This document shows, piece by piece, positions 44,156-52,049 of a DNA stretch of 64,000 nt (position 1 is its first letter; each line of letters opens with the position of its first letter). The stretch spans positions 1 through 64,000 of the forward strand of contig JBPOIC010000024.1 in NCBI GenBank assembly GCA_052034865.1, written 5' to 3'. The stretch is from JBPOIC01 sp052034865 (GTDB lineage: Bacteria; UBA10199; JADFYH01). Under the pieces are notes generated by a model. It saw only the letters and a list, made by a program, of their open reading frames with translations. It was not told where the DNA came from and did no database searches. The position numbers were made by a program, and so were the translations under genes.

Positions 44156-45379
44156 ATGAGCGAACGTGCCTACCGCGCCTATGATTCAAAAGGAAAGATC
44201 CAGTCAGGGGTCATCTTTGGAAAAAATGATCGCGAGGTCATCTTCAATCTGAAACGCAAGGGATTGGTCCCGATTGAGCTTTCTGCCCCCACTTCTACAT
44301 TGGAAAGAAAATGGGAAGAGTGGAGTCTGAAGTTTCAGAAAGTTCCCAATGAAGATCTCATCGTATTCACCCGTCAGTTCTACACCCTCTTCAAAGCCGG
44401 ACTCAGTCTCGAAATGCTCTTAAGCACCCTCACCCGTCAGGCTGAAAACAAAGCCCTGAAAAATGCCCTGAAGGTCATCAGTGATGATGTTCAGAATGGA
44501 CTGTCGCTGGCCAAGGCTTTTGAAAAGCATCCGAAGATTTTCAGTAAACTCTATGTCAACATGATCATGGCCGGAGAAGAGGCTGGCATTCTGGAACAGG
44601 CCCTGGGTGAGCTGAGTGAAGTTCTGGAAAAGGATGATCGTCTTCATCGCGAAGTCGCCTCTGCTACGCTTTATCCAAAAATTGTCATTGGCGTCATGGC
44701 CCTTTCTTTCTACGCCATGGTCACCTTTATCATTCCGAAATTTTCAGCCTTCTACGCCAATTTCAAAGCCACTCTCCCACTCCCCACCCGAATTCTGATT
44801 GCGATGGGTTATATCTCAAACCACTACTGGTATTTTGTTTTTATCGGGCTCGGCATCACAACCTACCTGCTTCGGAAATATCTTAAAACTCCTTCCGGAA
44901 GACTCAAGGCAGACACGCTAAAACTCAAACTGCCGGTATTTGGTGTCATTCACCAAAAAATTGCCATGGCTCGCTTTGGTCACCTGTTCTCCGCTCTTTA
45001 CCGCAGCGGACTTCCTCTCGTGCGGATTTTTGAAGTGCTGGCACAGGTGATTGGAAATGAAGCCTATGCTCTGGAGATAAATCAGTTTCGTGAAGGAATC
45101 CTGAAAGGAAAGACCATTTCCGAAGTCATGCGGCGTGCTAAAAATTTTTCATCGATCATGATCGAATCGACAGCGATTGGAGAACAGTCCGGAAGTCTGG
45201 ATCAAATGCTTTCTTCTATGGCGGGACATTTTGATCTGGAAGTCAGTCACATGACAAAAAACCTCACCACGCTCATTGAGCCCATCTTGCTTGCCATGAT
45301 GTTCGGCATGGTGACCCTCATGGCTCTCGGAATTTTCCTGCCCATGTGGAACATGTCAAAAGCTGTCCAAGGCCATTGA
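44156..45379 (+). CDS. pilC: Inner-membrane platform protein, PilC/MshG/GspF family
   Basis: A 407-residue platform protein with two GspF repeats. Cytoplasmic segments such as DLIVFTRQFYTLFKAGLSLEMLLSTL at about 67-92 and the later RFGHLFSALYRSGLPLVRIFEVL are the family signatures. Three transmembrane helices follow the standard pattern: about 180, about 222 and near 385. It anchors the assembly motor and prepilins. It follows pilB after 17 bases with AAAGGAG before its ATG. Its C-terminal end is followed by a longer gap before the first prepilin gene. Confidence 0.94.
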   Translation: MSERAYRAYDSKGKIQSGVIFGKNDREVIFNLKRKGLVPIELSAPTSTLERKWEEWSLKFQKVPNEDLIVFTRQFYTLFKAGLSLEMLLSTLTRQAENKALKNALKVISDDVQNGLSLAKAFEKHPKIFSKLYVNMIMAGEEAGILEQALGELSEVLEKDDRLHREVASATLYPKIVIGVMALSFYAMVTFIIPKFSAFYANFKATLPLPTRILIAMGYISNHYWYFVFIGLGITTYLLRKYLKTPSGRLKADTLKLKLPVFGVIHQKIAMARFGHLFSALYRSGLPLVRIFEVLAQVIGNEAYALEINQFREGILKGKTISEVMRRAKNFSSIMIESTAIGEQSGSLDQMLSSMAGHFDLEVSHMTKNLTTLIEPILLAMMFGMVTLMALGIFLPMWNMSKAVQGH

Positions 45380-45572
45380 GAGATGACTGGAAATGCTCTC
45401 CAGAGCTGGGTTTAACAAGAATCGGCCTTCACGAATATTTTGAGAAATTCTTAATGGAATCATCCTTTTTGCTTAAGCTGAAAACTGGAAATACCGTTTT
45501 TAATTCTGAAAGGTTTTTTTGCTGTTGCAATGGAGCGACAGAAAACCGGCCTTAAAACAAAGGGAGGGGAAA

Positions 45573-46016
45573 ATGAAAAAGAAAGTGAAAAAAACGAAAA
45601 GTCCAAGAGCCAAGTCTAAAGGTTTTACGATGATCGAGTTAATTCTCGTCATCACCGTTTTAGGAATTCTCGCCGTCATGGCTCTGCCCAGTTTCTTCGA
45701 CATTAGTGGTCAGGCGGCTGCCAGTTCTCGTGATGGAGTTATTGGAGGAGTGCGAGGGGGGATAAATATGTTCCGTGCCAACGCTCTGACGACGAATACA
45801 ACGCCTCTTGTTCCTGCAGATCTTGATGCCATTGCTTCTTACCCTACCACCTGCTCAAGCACGGCTCCATGTTTTGGAAGCGTACTTCAGGATCCGGTCC
45901 TTGAGGGACGATGGGTAAAATCGGCTGCCCTCACGTATACTTGGGCCCCTACGGTGGGGGGAACTGCGACAACGACCTGTACCTACAACGCAACCACGGG
46001 AGCTTTCGCATGTTAA
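45573..46016 (+). CDS. Type IV prepilin, probable major pilin
   Basis: ATG 45573 is preceded by AGGGAGGGG and gives 147 residues. A Lys-rich 17-residue leader ends at Gly17, followed by FTMIELILVITVLGILAVMA with Glu at position +5 of the mature chain: a classical class III signal cut by PilD. The mature globular part contains three or four Cys that could close C-terminal disulfide loops (CSSTAPC and CTYNATTGAFAC). It is the first of five prepilin-like genes, has its own 190-base upstream gap and is followed by a GC-rich hairpin, so it is the best candidate for the major pilin. Confidence 0.9.
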   Translation: MKKKVKKTKSPRAKSKGFTMIELILVITVLGILAVMALPSFFDISGQAAASSRDGVIGGVRGGINMFRANALTTNTTPLVPADLDAIASYPTTCSSTAPCFGSVLQDPVLEGRWVKSAALTYTWAPTVGGTATTTCTYNATTGAFAC

Positions 46017-46048
46017 TGGCTTGAATCCTTCCCTTTGTCACAAGCCCA

Positions 46049-46068
46049 CCCCAGGGTTACCCCTGGGG
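46049..46068 (+). terminator. GC-rich hairpin, probable attenuator between prepilin genes
   Basis: CCCCAGGG (46049-46056) and CCCTGGGG (46061-46068) form an 8-bp GC stem with a four-base loop, followed by TAAAGGCTTTTGAAAA. It has no long T tract, so it is likely a partial terminator or RNA-stabilising hairpin that would let the pilin transcript exceed downstream ones. Confidence 0.6.
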
Positions 46069-46123
46069 TAAAGGCTTTTGAAAAAGTAACGTTTGTGTAG
46101 CCCGAAGAAGGAGGTCATTCGGC

Positions 46124-46564
46124 GTGTCACAACGGCTTTCTCATCTTTGCAAGAAACAGCAATCAGGATTTACATTTATTGAAGTCCTGTTTGCACTCGT
46201 GGTGCTGGTCTTCGGCGCCATGGGATTGCTCAACCTGTTTAGCAACGCTGTCTACATGAATTCCCAGGAGGGTGTTTCCTCCATCGCAGTACATCTTGCC
46301 CAGGAACAATTGGAAAAAGCGGCCGCTGATCGGGCACGGCTTGGGTACAGTGGTATCATCAGCACTCTCTATCCTTCCCCACAAACCATTTCATACGACG
46401 GATTTACATTTTTCCGCTCCGTTATCGTGGAAGAAGTCAATGGCACAGACCTTGATACCCCTCAGGTGGGCTCCGGGTATAAGCGGGTCAAAGTGATCGT
46501 TTCCACCACGACTCCATACCCCCAGAATGTTCAGCTAACGACGCTTTTCACCAACTCTCTATGA
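46124..46564 (+). CDS. Minor prepilin, PilV/GspI-like
   Basis: A 146-residue prepilin starting with GTG 46124, supported by the strong ribosome-binding site AAGGAGGT at 46108-46115. The leader ends at Gly15 and the mature chain begins FTFIEVLFALVVLVFGAMGLL with Glu at +5. The AMGLLNLFSNAV region is like PilV/MshB-type minor pilins. It is probably one of the tip-initiating minor pilins. Confidence 0.85.
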   Translation: MSQRLSHLCKKQQSGFTFIEVLFALVVLVFGAMGLLNLFSNAVYMNSQEGVSSIAVHLAQEQLEKAAADRARLGYSGIISTLYPSPQTISYDGFTFFRSVIVEEVNGTDLDTPQVGSGYKRVKVIVSTTTPYPQNVQLTTLFTNSL

Positions 46565-46573
46565 CAGGCTTTT

Positions 46574-47161
46574 ATGAAACCGGTTTTTCTCCCATTTCGA
46601 TTCAGGTTTATTGGCTTGGGAAAATCCCTGTCAGATTCTGAAAACCTAAGTTTTGGTACCCGGATTCAAAATCATGGATTTACGCTCTTTGAATTTCTTC
46701 TCACGCTGGTGATTACGTCTCTACTGGTTGTGACCATTGGTGTTTTATTAAATATGGGAGTTAACACGATTGAAAAGATTTCGAGCCACGAAGAAGTTCT
46801 CAGCAAACTGCGTCTCGCCACCCAACGCATGGAATATGAAATCATGCGGCTTCCGATTGCAAATATCCTTCAGGTAACCAACAAGCAGTTTGATTTTCGC
46901 GATGCCACAAATAGCGACACGAATTTTAGAACGGTCTCGAATAATGGAAGAATCGATATTTTACGAGGGAACTACAAGTTAGCAGAAAATGTCAGCACCC
47001 TGACTTTCAATTATTACGATCTCAACGGAAATGCGACCACGACACCTGCGAGTATCCGCAGGATTGAATGGGAAATTGTGGCACCGGAAATCAATGGAGG
47101 ATCTTTCAGAATTCGAAGCAGCGTTTATTTAAGGAGCACCTACTATGATACCTTCCAATAA
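46574..47161 (+). CDS. Minor prepilin, PilW/GspJ-like
   Basis: A 195-residue prepilin with an unusually long leader: the cleavage Gly is at 35, followed by FTLFEFLLTLVITSLLVVTIGV with Glu at +5. The ERMEYEI-type helix after the transmembrane part and the SVSTLTFNYYDLNGN strand resemble PilW/MshO/GspJ-type proteins. The last 17 bases overlap the next gene. The start may be further downstream on a TTG codon, but no ATG is available. Confidence 0.82.
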   Translation: MKPVFLPFRFRFIGLGKSLSDSENLSFGTRIQNHGFTLFEFLLTLVITSLLVVTIGVLLNMGVNTIEKISSHEEVLSKLRLATQRMEYEIMRLPIANILQVTNKQFDFRDATNSDTNFRTVSNNGRIDILRGNYKLAENVSTLTFNYYDLNGNATTTPASIRRIEWEIVAPEINGGSFRIRSSVYLRSTYYDTFQ

Positions 47162-47927
47162 AAACAAAAATCAGGACGGATATGTTGTACTGGCAACCAC
47201 CTTCCTTCTGATGGTGCTTGCCATGTTGGGACTCTCTGTCATGGGCATCGTCTCATCGGGACATGCCACAAGAACAGAAGAGGCCGCCTACTTGCGTGCC
47301 CGTTATGCAGCCCTTGCTGGTATTGAGTGGGCTAAAAAGAAGATCGACTCAGGGGAATCTCCGACAGTGTCTGGAAAATCAATCGGAAATTCCAACTTTG
47401 ATGCCAGCCTGGATAACGCCACAGGAAACCTGACCGTCACCGGGCGCAGCGGCAATTCAATCTCAACCCATCTCATTCAGATTCCTACAAGCTCCAGCTG
47501 TGTTTCGATCGATACCTCGAATGTAGAATCTCATGAAGATCTAATCTCAGGATTTAATTTATCCCATGCCTGTCATGGCGATGCGATCTTAACCAAAATG
47601 GAAGTCAGCTGGAGCCCTTCATCCTATGAAGAGATTAATGAAATTTCTGAGGGATGGCACACCCTCTTTCGAGATCGGAGAGGGAAACGTTCAGGCTCGA
47701 TGCTGGATATCACGGACTACACCCTTCATAGAACTGCTCAAGATCTGGCCTTCAACTTTTCGAGTCGGATGAATGACAAAAATATGAATCTCACCCTCTA
47801 TTTTAAGGATGGAAGCCAAAAGTCAGTCGCCTTTTCGTCCGATGAAAGATCAAGAGGAGGAAGAGATCATCACGGAGGAGATGACCATCACGGAGGAGAT
47901 GACCATGGAGGAGGTTGTGGGCATTAA
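47145..47927 (+). CDS. PilX/GspK-like minor pilin with a His/Asp/Gly tail
   Basis: A 260-residue protein beginning with a 12-residue leader ending in Gly, then YVVLATTFLLMVLAMLGLSVMG. The +5 position is Ala instead of Glu, as in GspK/PilX-type tip pseudopilins. The body has two Cys flanking an amphipathic stretch. The C-terminus, about residues 236-260, is a low-complexity metal-binding-looking tail (RDHHGGDDHHGGDDHGGGCGH) encoded by an 18-bp tandem repeat. Overlap with the preceding gene shows coupling. The tail is the oddest feature of the pilus locus. Confidence 0.8.
   Translation: MIPSNKNKNQDGYVVLATTFLLMVLAMLGLSVMGIVSSGHATRTEEAAYLRARYAALAGIEWAKKKIDSGESPTVSGKSIGNSNFDASLDNATGNLTVTGRSGNSISTHLIQIPTSSSCVSIDTSNVESHEDLISGFNLSHACHGDAILTKMEVSWSPSSYEEINEISEGWHTLFRDRRGKRSGSMLDITDYTLHRTAQDLAFNFSSRMNDKNMNLTLYFKDGSQKSVAFSSDERSRGGRDHHGGDDHHGGDDHGGGCGH
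47868..47903 (+). repeat. 18-bp tandem repeat in the minor pilin tail
   Basis: Two perfect copies of CATCACGGAGGAGATGAC (47868-47885 and 47886-47903), each encoding HHGGDD, are followed by a partial third copy. Repeat-number change would lengthen or shorten the protein tail in frame. Confidence 0.9.
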
Positions 47928-48049
47928 GGAAGCCTGTTGAATTTATGTTAATGCCCAGGGATGAATCTCAAGTAACTTTGTAAGGTTTCTTTTTGATGTG
48001 CAGGGAAAAGAATGGGCCGAAGCGCATTTACAGCCTGGAATAAGTTTTT

Positions 48050-48550
48050 ATGAAATTCATTCTTTGTTCTCTTAAAAACTTTTTCAGAAAATCTCATCGG
48101 GGATTCACTTTCATTGAGCTGATAATGCTCATCTCCATTTTGGGATTCATGGTGATGAGTATCAATCCCCATATCTTTAGCGAGGAGAGATCTTTGGCTC
48201 ATGGAGCTCTCCTCAAGGTCGTGAGTGACATACGCTACGCACAGCAGCTGGCTCTTTCGAGTGGAGATTATTATGGCTTCAGAACCATCACCACTACCAG
48301 CTATGAAATCTACCGGTGGCAACCGAATTATCCCATCACAAACCCAACTACCCAGACCCCGTTTATTTATGAACTGGGTACGGATTATGGCACCTCCTTT
48401 TTCGAAGATTCAAATTACCGGATAGAATTTGGGCCGGATGGAAGTCCAACTCGGGGTGCGGGATCCACCTATTTCATTTCCATTGGAAACGGGAATATTC
48501 GCGAATCCTTTACAGTGGAATTGTCGACAGGATTACTCGACATTCTCTGA
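48050..48550 (+). CDS. Prepilin, GspH/FimT-like
   Basis: A 166-residue prepilin. The leader ends at Gly18 and the mature chain begins FTFIELIMLISILGFMVMSI with Glu at +5. The following helix VVSDIRYAQQLALSSGDYYGF and strand YEIYRWQ are those of GspH/FimT-type pseudopilins. It is separated from the preceding gene by 122 bases with no other gene, and precedes the TPR gene. Confidence 0.88.
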   Translation: MKFILCSLKNFFRKSHRGFTFIELIMLISILGFMVMSINPHIFSEERSLAHGALLKVVSDIRYAQQLALSSGDYYGFRTITTTSYEIYRWQPNYPITNPTTQTPFIYELGTDYGTSFFEDSNYRIEFGPDGSPTRGAGSTYFISIGNGNIRESFTVELSTGLLDIL

Positions 48551-48721
48551 TTTTTTACTCTTCTCGCCGAGAAGCTCTCTTCTCATTGCCTGAGAAAAAA
48601 CACATAATTTTGAATATAATTGAAAAACCTTCTTTGGAATCCAAAAGGGTATGTTAAAATTATTCTTCTCGATCAAAAACCCAAGGCTTTCTTTTTTAAA
48701 GTCCCGCGGAGGAGAGATCCC

Positions 48722-49396
48722 ATGGATTTTTCAAGTGCGCTGAAGCTTGTTAAAAAAAAGGAGGCTGACACCCCTGCCCAGGCATCTCAAGCCTCTCACA
48801 AACGCACTCTGGTACTCGCTTTTCTCCTCCTGATTCTAGTTGGGGCTTATGCATACACCCACTACAAAAAAAATCATCCTCCGGTTTCATCCTCTAAAAA
48901 TCAGGTGCAAGCCAATATCAATGACGTCAAAGAAGTAATCACCCAGGCGCACCTTTTGCTTTTAACCAAGAAAACCCATGAGGCCATCGGACTTTTGGAA
49001 GCAGCGGTATTAGAACACCCAGAAGAAGAAGATCTGCTCCTGGAGATGGGGATTGCCTACCGCAAGGCCAAGCGTCACGACGACGCTGAAAATATTTATC
49101 AAAAAGCCCTCCAGAATAATCCCAACTGTTTTGAATGCTGGAACAACAGGGCCCTGAATCAGATTCAAGCAGGAAATTCGATCATGGCTCAGGCCTGGCT
49201 TCAGGAAGTCCTTCGTAAAAAACCTGCCTACACCGACGCGTATTTAAACCTTGGTCTGGCTTATGAAAAAGCAGGACAGGCACAGGAAGCCATCGATACC
49301 TATCAGGAATATCTCAAGGCGATTCCGAACAATGACAGCCATGCAGGTCCCGCGATGGTACGCGAACGCATCCGTCGTCTTCAGGAGGAAATCTGA
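48722..49396 (+). CDS. Membrane-anchored TPR protein of the pilus locus (MshN-like)
   Basis: ATG 48722 has GGAGGAGAG upstream and gives 224 residues. A short cytoplasmic N-terminus, one transmembrane helix (TLVLAFLLLILVGAYAYTHY, about 29-48) and three to four TPR units follow (LLEAAVLEHPEEEDLLLEMGIAYRKAKRHDDAENIYQKAL and later). The C-terminal repeats contain a Cys pair (NCFEC). Domain order and position recall MshN of the MSHA pilus, so it likely scaffolds the periplasmic machine. It abuts the PilM-like gene with no gap. Confidence 0.82.
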   Translation: MDFSSALKLVKKKEADTPAQASQASHKRTLVLAFLLLILVGAYAYTHYKKNHPPVSSSKNQVQANINDVKEVITQAHLLLLTKKTHEAIGLLEAAVLEHPEEEDLLLEMGIAYRKAKRHDDAENIYQKALQNNPNCFECWNNRALNQIQAGNSIMAQAWLQEVLRKKPAYTDAYLNLGLAYEKAGQAQEAIDTYQEYLKAIPNNDSHAGPAMVRERIRRLQEEI

Positions 49397-50326
49397 ATGG
49401 GTTTAATGGACCGTATAAAAGGAGAACGCAAAAGCAACGTTCAGGGAATTTCTCTGGATACTCAGGGAGCCCGATGGGCCTGCACGCACTGGGAAAAAGA
49501 TCGGCTGCGGATTGATCATCTAGAACAGATCCCGATCCTCTCACAGGATCGTCCTGATATCAGCAAAGCCCTTCACACAGCAGGGATCTCTGCGGATCAG
49601 CGCATGGCCATGCTTTTACGAGATCCTGGCGTCATCTGGAAAAAGATTGTGCTGCCTACCATGGCCAACAAAGACATCAAGGATGCTTTGCGCTGGCAGT
49701 TGCTCGAAGATCTCCCCCAGCTCGAAGGAGATCTGGAAATCCGCTATTTTCCTTTCTCCAAAACCAACTCCACTTCAGGAAAGCGCGAATTTTCTGTCTT
49801 TGGCATGGCCAGTGATACGATTGAAAAACTGCGACAGCATTATCTGGAAATTGGACTTAAAATCGTAATCGCGGAACCTCTGGCAATATCACTAACCGCA
49901 TGGCTGGATTTTCTCAATCCCGATCCTTACAAGGTCCGGGCCATCCTTTATTTTCGTGAAGGGCAAGGAGACTTTGTTGGGCTCAAAGGAAGCCAGCTCC
50001 TCGATTGGCAGAGTTTTACTTTCTCCTATGAGCTTCATCTTGGAGAGGGACCTGCCGTCAGCACTCTTGGGGTACGATTCCACGATTATCTCGACAGTTT
50101 TCTTTCCAAAAACTCGCTGGAGAAAATCGAAGAAATCTATCTGGCTGGAGACTGGGACGCCCCCAATCCTGAAGAAACACTCAGTACCCTTTTTGGTATT
50201 CCCACTTTTCGTCTGGGAGAGGCCAATTCCAAAAAACTTCTCTTTGCAGAGGAAGGAATGGCCGAACGCGTCTTGCGATTTGCACCTGAACTGGCTCTTT
50301 GCATTCATCCCGGAGGCAAACAATGA
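49397..50326 (+). CDS. pilM: PilM/MshI-like actin-fold pilus assembly protein
   Basis: A 309-residue cytoplasmic protein of the PilM/MshI type. The N-terminus VQGISLDTQGARWACTHWEK is the first beta-hairpin of the actin-like fold; VLPTMANKDIKDALRWQLLEDLPQ near 88-111 is the characteristic PilM segment (family: ...AlrWEae...P). The remaining strands resemble PilM/GspL. The actin-like core is shorter than in Myxococcus PilM. It begins directly after the TPR gene stop and overlaps the PilN-like gene (ATGA). Confidence 0.82.
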   Translation: MGLMDRIKGERKSNVQGISLDTQGARWACTHWEKDRLRIDHLEQIPILSQDRPDISKALHTAGISADQRMAMLLRDPGVIWKKIVLPTMANKDIKDALRWQLLEDLPQLEGDLEIRYFPFSKTNSTSGKREFSVFGMASDTIEKLRQHYLEIGLKIVIAEPLAISLTAWLDFLNPDPYKVRAILYFREGQGDFVGLKGSQLLDWQSFTFSYELHLGEGPAVSTLGVRFHDYLDSFLSKNSLEKIEEIYLAGDWDAPNPEETLSTLFGIPTFRLGEANSKKLLFAEEGMAERVLRFAPELALCIHPGGKQ

Positions 50327-50850
50327 GTCAGAGAATCAATTTTCTGGAAGAACAGGGGGAGGGCTTAACTTATCAGCAGCTTGCCCTGATTGCTTTTGGA
50401 ATCCTGATCTTGGTTTTTTCTTTCTGGGGAGTTGAAAAGCTTCGATTAAACCTGGCTCAAAATAAGCTTATAACCCTTCAATCCGAAATTGAAAAAATCA
50501 AGAACACCCAGGGAATCAAGCCCCAGGAAAAAGAAGATATCAACCCGATCGAGACGGTATTTCAATCGATGGTCAAAGAACCCCAATGGCCCGAGGTGCT
50601 GAGGGTGATCTCCAGGTCTGTCGATAGAAGTATCTGGCTGGAAAAAATTCATGGAGAGACCACTGCCGAAGGTGGCCAGATCAGTCTCGAAGGGATTGCC
50701 TATCAGGCCAGACGGGTTCCCGGCTTTCTGGATCGTCTGCGCAGCTATGATGTATTTTCCCGTATCGATCTGATTTCGAGTGAAACTAACGGGAAGGATA
50801 TCGATGCCCCCCTGCACTTCAAGGTGCTGGCCAAAACAAAAAAACGGTGA
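50323..50850 (+). CDS. pilN: PilN-like inner-membrane pilus alignment protein
   Basis: A 175-residue bitopic protein. The N-terminal MSQRINFLEEQ motif is the PilN-type peptide that binds PilM, followed by one transmembrane helix (LALIAFGILILVFSFWGVEKL, about 20-40), a coiled-coil (ITLQSEIEKIKNT) and a ferredoxin-like periplasmic domain. It starts inside the stop codon of the PilM-like gene and overlaps the PilO-like gene by GTGA. PilN links cytoplasmic PilM with periplasmic PilO. Confidence 0.85.
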   Translation: MSQRINFLEEQGEGLTYQQLALIAFGILILVFSFWGVEKLRLNLAQNKLITLQSEIEKIKNTQGIKPQEKEDINPIETVFQSMVKEPQWPEVLRVISRSVDRSIWLEKIHGETTAEGGQISLEGIAYQARRVPGFLDRLRSYDVFSRIDLISSETNGKDIDAPLHFKVLAKTKKR

Positions 50851-50855
50851 CCCGC

Positions 50856-51992
50856 ATGCAAAAGGAATTCAAATGGAGTCAATCGGCAGCTCCCCGCGAA
50901 ATGGCCCTGGGACTCGGTGTCGTTGTATTCCTGTCGATTTTTATTATTCAACAGCTCATCTTGCCTTTGATGGATGAGAGAAAATCCGTTCGTGGATCGG
51001 TTGAAACCAAGAGCGTCGAACTGGCTGCTTACAAAAAATTTCTAAACAAAAGCAGCAATGCATCCAATGCTCCAAAGGTAATTGGTGGATCAGCCCTGAC
51101 ACAGATTCATGACAAGGTCAGAGATTCTTTTGAGAATACCAATCTTGCTCCGGATGTTGTCGTCTCGGACATGCTGAGCGCCCTCACACAGCCCGAATGG
51201 GCCAAGTCGGCCTTACTTGGAAAATTTTCTTCAACAGGAGAGAAAAAACAGCTGGGCTTTACGGAGACCGGGCTCGATTTAAGACTGACGGGGAAATACG
51301 ATGGTATTGCCGATTATCTCAGCCGTGTGCATCAACTGCCCTATCTACTGAAAGTTGACTCGATCGAGGTGAAGCCACTGGATAATCCAGAGGCCAATCA
51401 GGTCGAGCTTGTCGCGAAGTCGGTTTTATACGTTGGAGAGCCTCAGGCCGTACAGGCTTCGAATGCAGAATACTCCCGATCGGATATTGGAATCGATTTG
51501 CTCCAGGAGCTCAATGCCTTCCGTCCTGCGCGCACACCTTTTGCCGCTCAGCCTCGGGAAATGGCTGTCTGGTCTTTGCATGAGCTGAAACTGACAGCCA
51601 CCATGGCAGGCTCGAGTCGCCCAAGTGCCATCATCAACAACAAACTCTTTGAGCTTGGAGATGAACTGGCTGATTTCAAAATCATTGAGATCAGGGCCGG
51701 AGAAGTAACCCTGCAACGTGGACGTTCCTTCTACCGCCTGCAAATGGCCGAAACTCCGGAAAATACATCCGAAGAGGATTCTGAATCCCAACCTGCCGAA
51801 AGCGCTCCCATCGACACCGCTCGAAATAAAGATCTTCAAAAGGAAATGAATCCAGAGCCTAATGCAGATCCTGAACCTTCGATGGAAGAGTCAAAAACAG
51901 CCGACAAGGGAGAAGACCAAAAAACTGAAGAAGCCCCGTCCGAAGGTTCTCATGATGACACAGATAAAAAGGAAGAACTCCCGCCTCCATGA
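50856..51992 (+). CDS. PilO-like protein fused to a PilP/GspC-like domain
   Basis: A 378-residue bitopic protein. One transmembrane helix (LGLGVVVFLSIFIIQQLILPL, about 20-40) leads to a PilO-like periplasmic part, with a coiled-coil near 50-80 and LTGKYDGIADYLSRVHQLPYLLKVDSIEV near 150-180. A second domain near 240-300 has the GspC/PilP homology-region strands: LKLTATMAG, SAIINNKLFELGDEL and GEVTLQRGRSFYRLQM. A long Glu/Asp/Pro-rich disordered tail ends it. The GTG at 50847 overlapping the pilN stop is an alternative start. A natural PilO-PilP fusion would replace two genes. Confidence 0.8.
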   Translation: MQKEFKWSQSAAPREMALGLGVVVFLSIFIIQQLILPLMDERKSVRGSVETKSVELAAYKKFLNKSSNASNAPKVIGGSALTQIHDKVRDSFENTNLAPDVVVSDMLSALTQPEWAKSALLGKFSSTGEKKQLGFTETGLDLRLTGKYDGIADYLSRVHQLPYLLKVDSIEVKPLDNPEANQVELVAKSVLYVGEPQAVQASNAEYSRSDIGIDLLQELNAFRPARTPFAAQPREMAVWSLHELKLTATMAGSSRPSAIINNKLFELGDELADFKIIEIRAGEVTLQRGRSFYRLQMAETPENTSEEDSESQPAESAPIDTARNKDLQKEMNPEPNADPEPSMEESKTADKGEDQKTEEAPSEGSHDDTDKKEELPPP

Positions 51993-52049
51993 AAATGAAA
52001 CAAGAAATCGGAAATAAAGGAAAAAACCAATAACCTGCTGAGGAAAATC

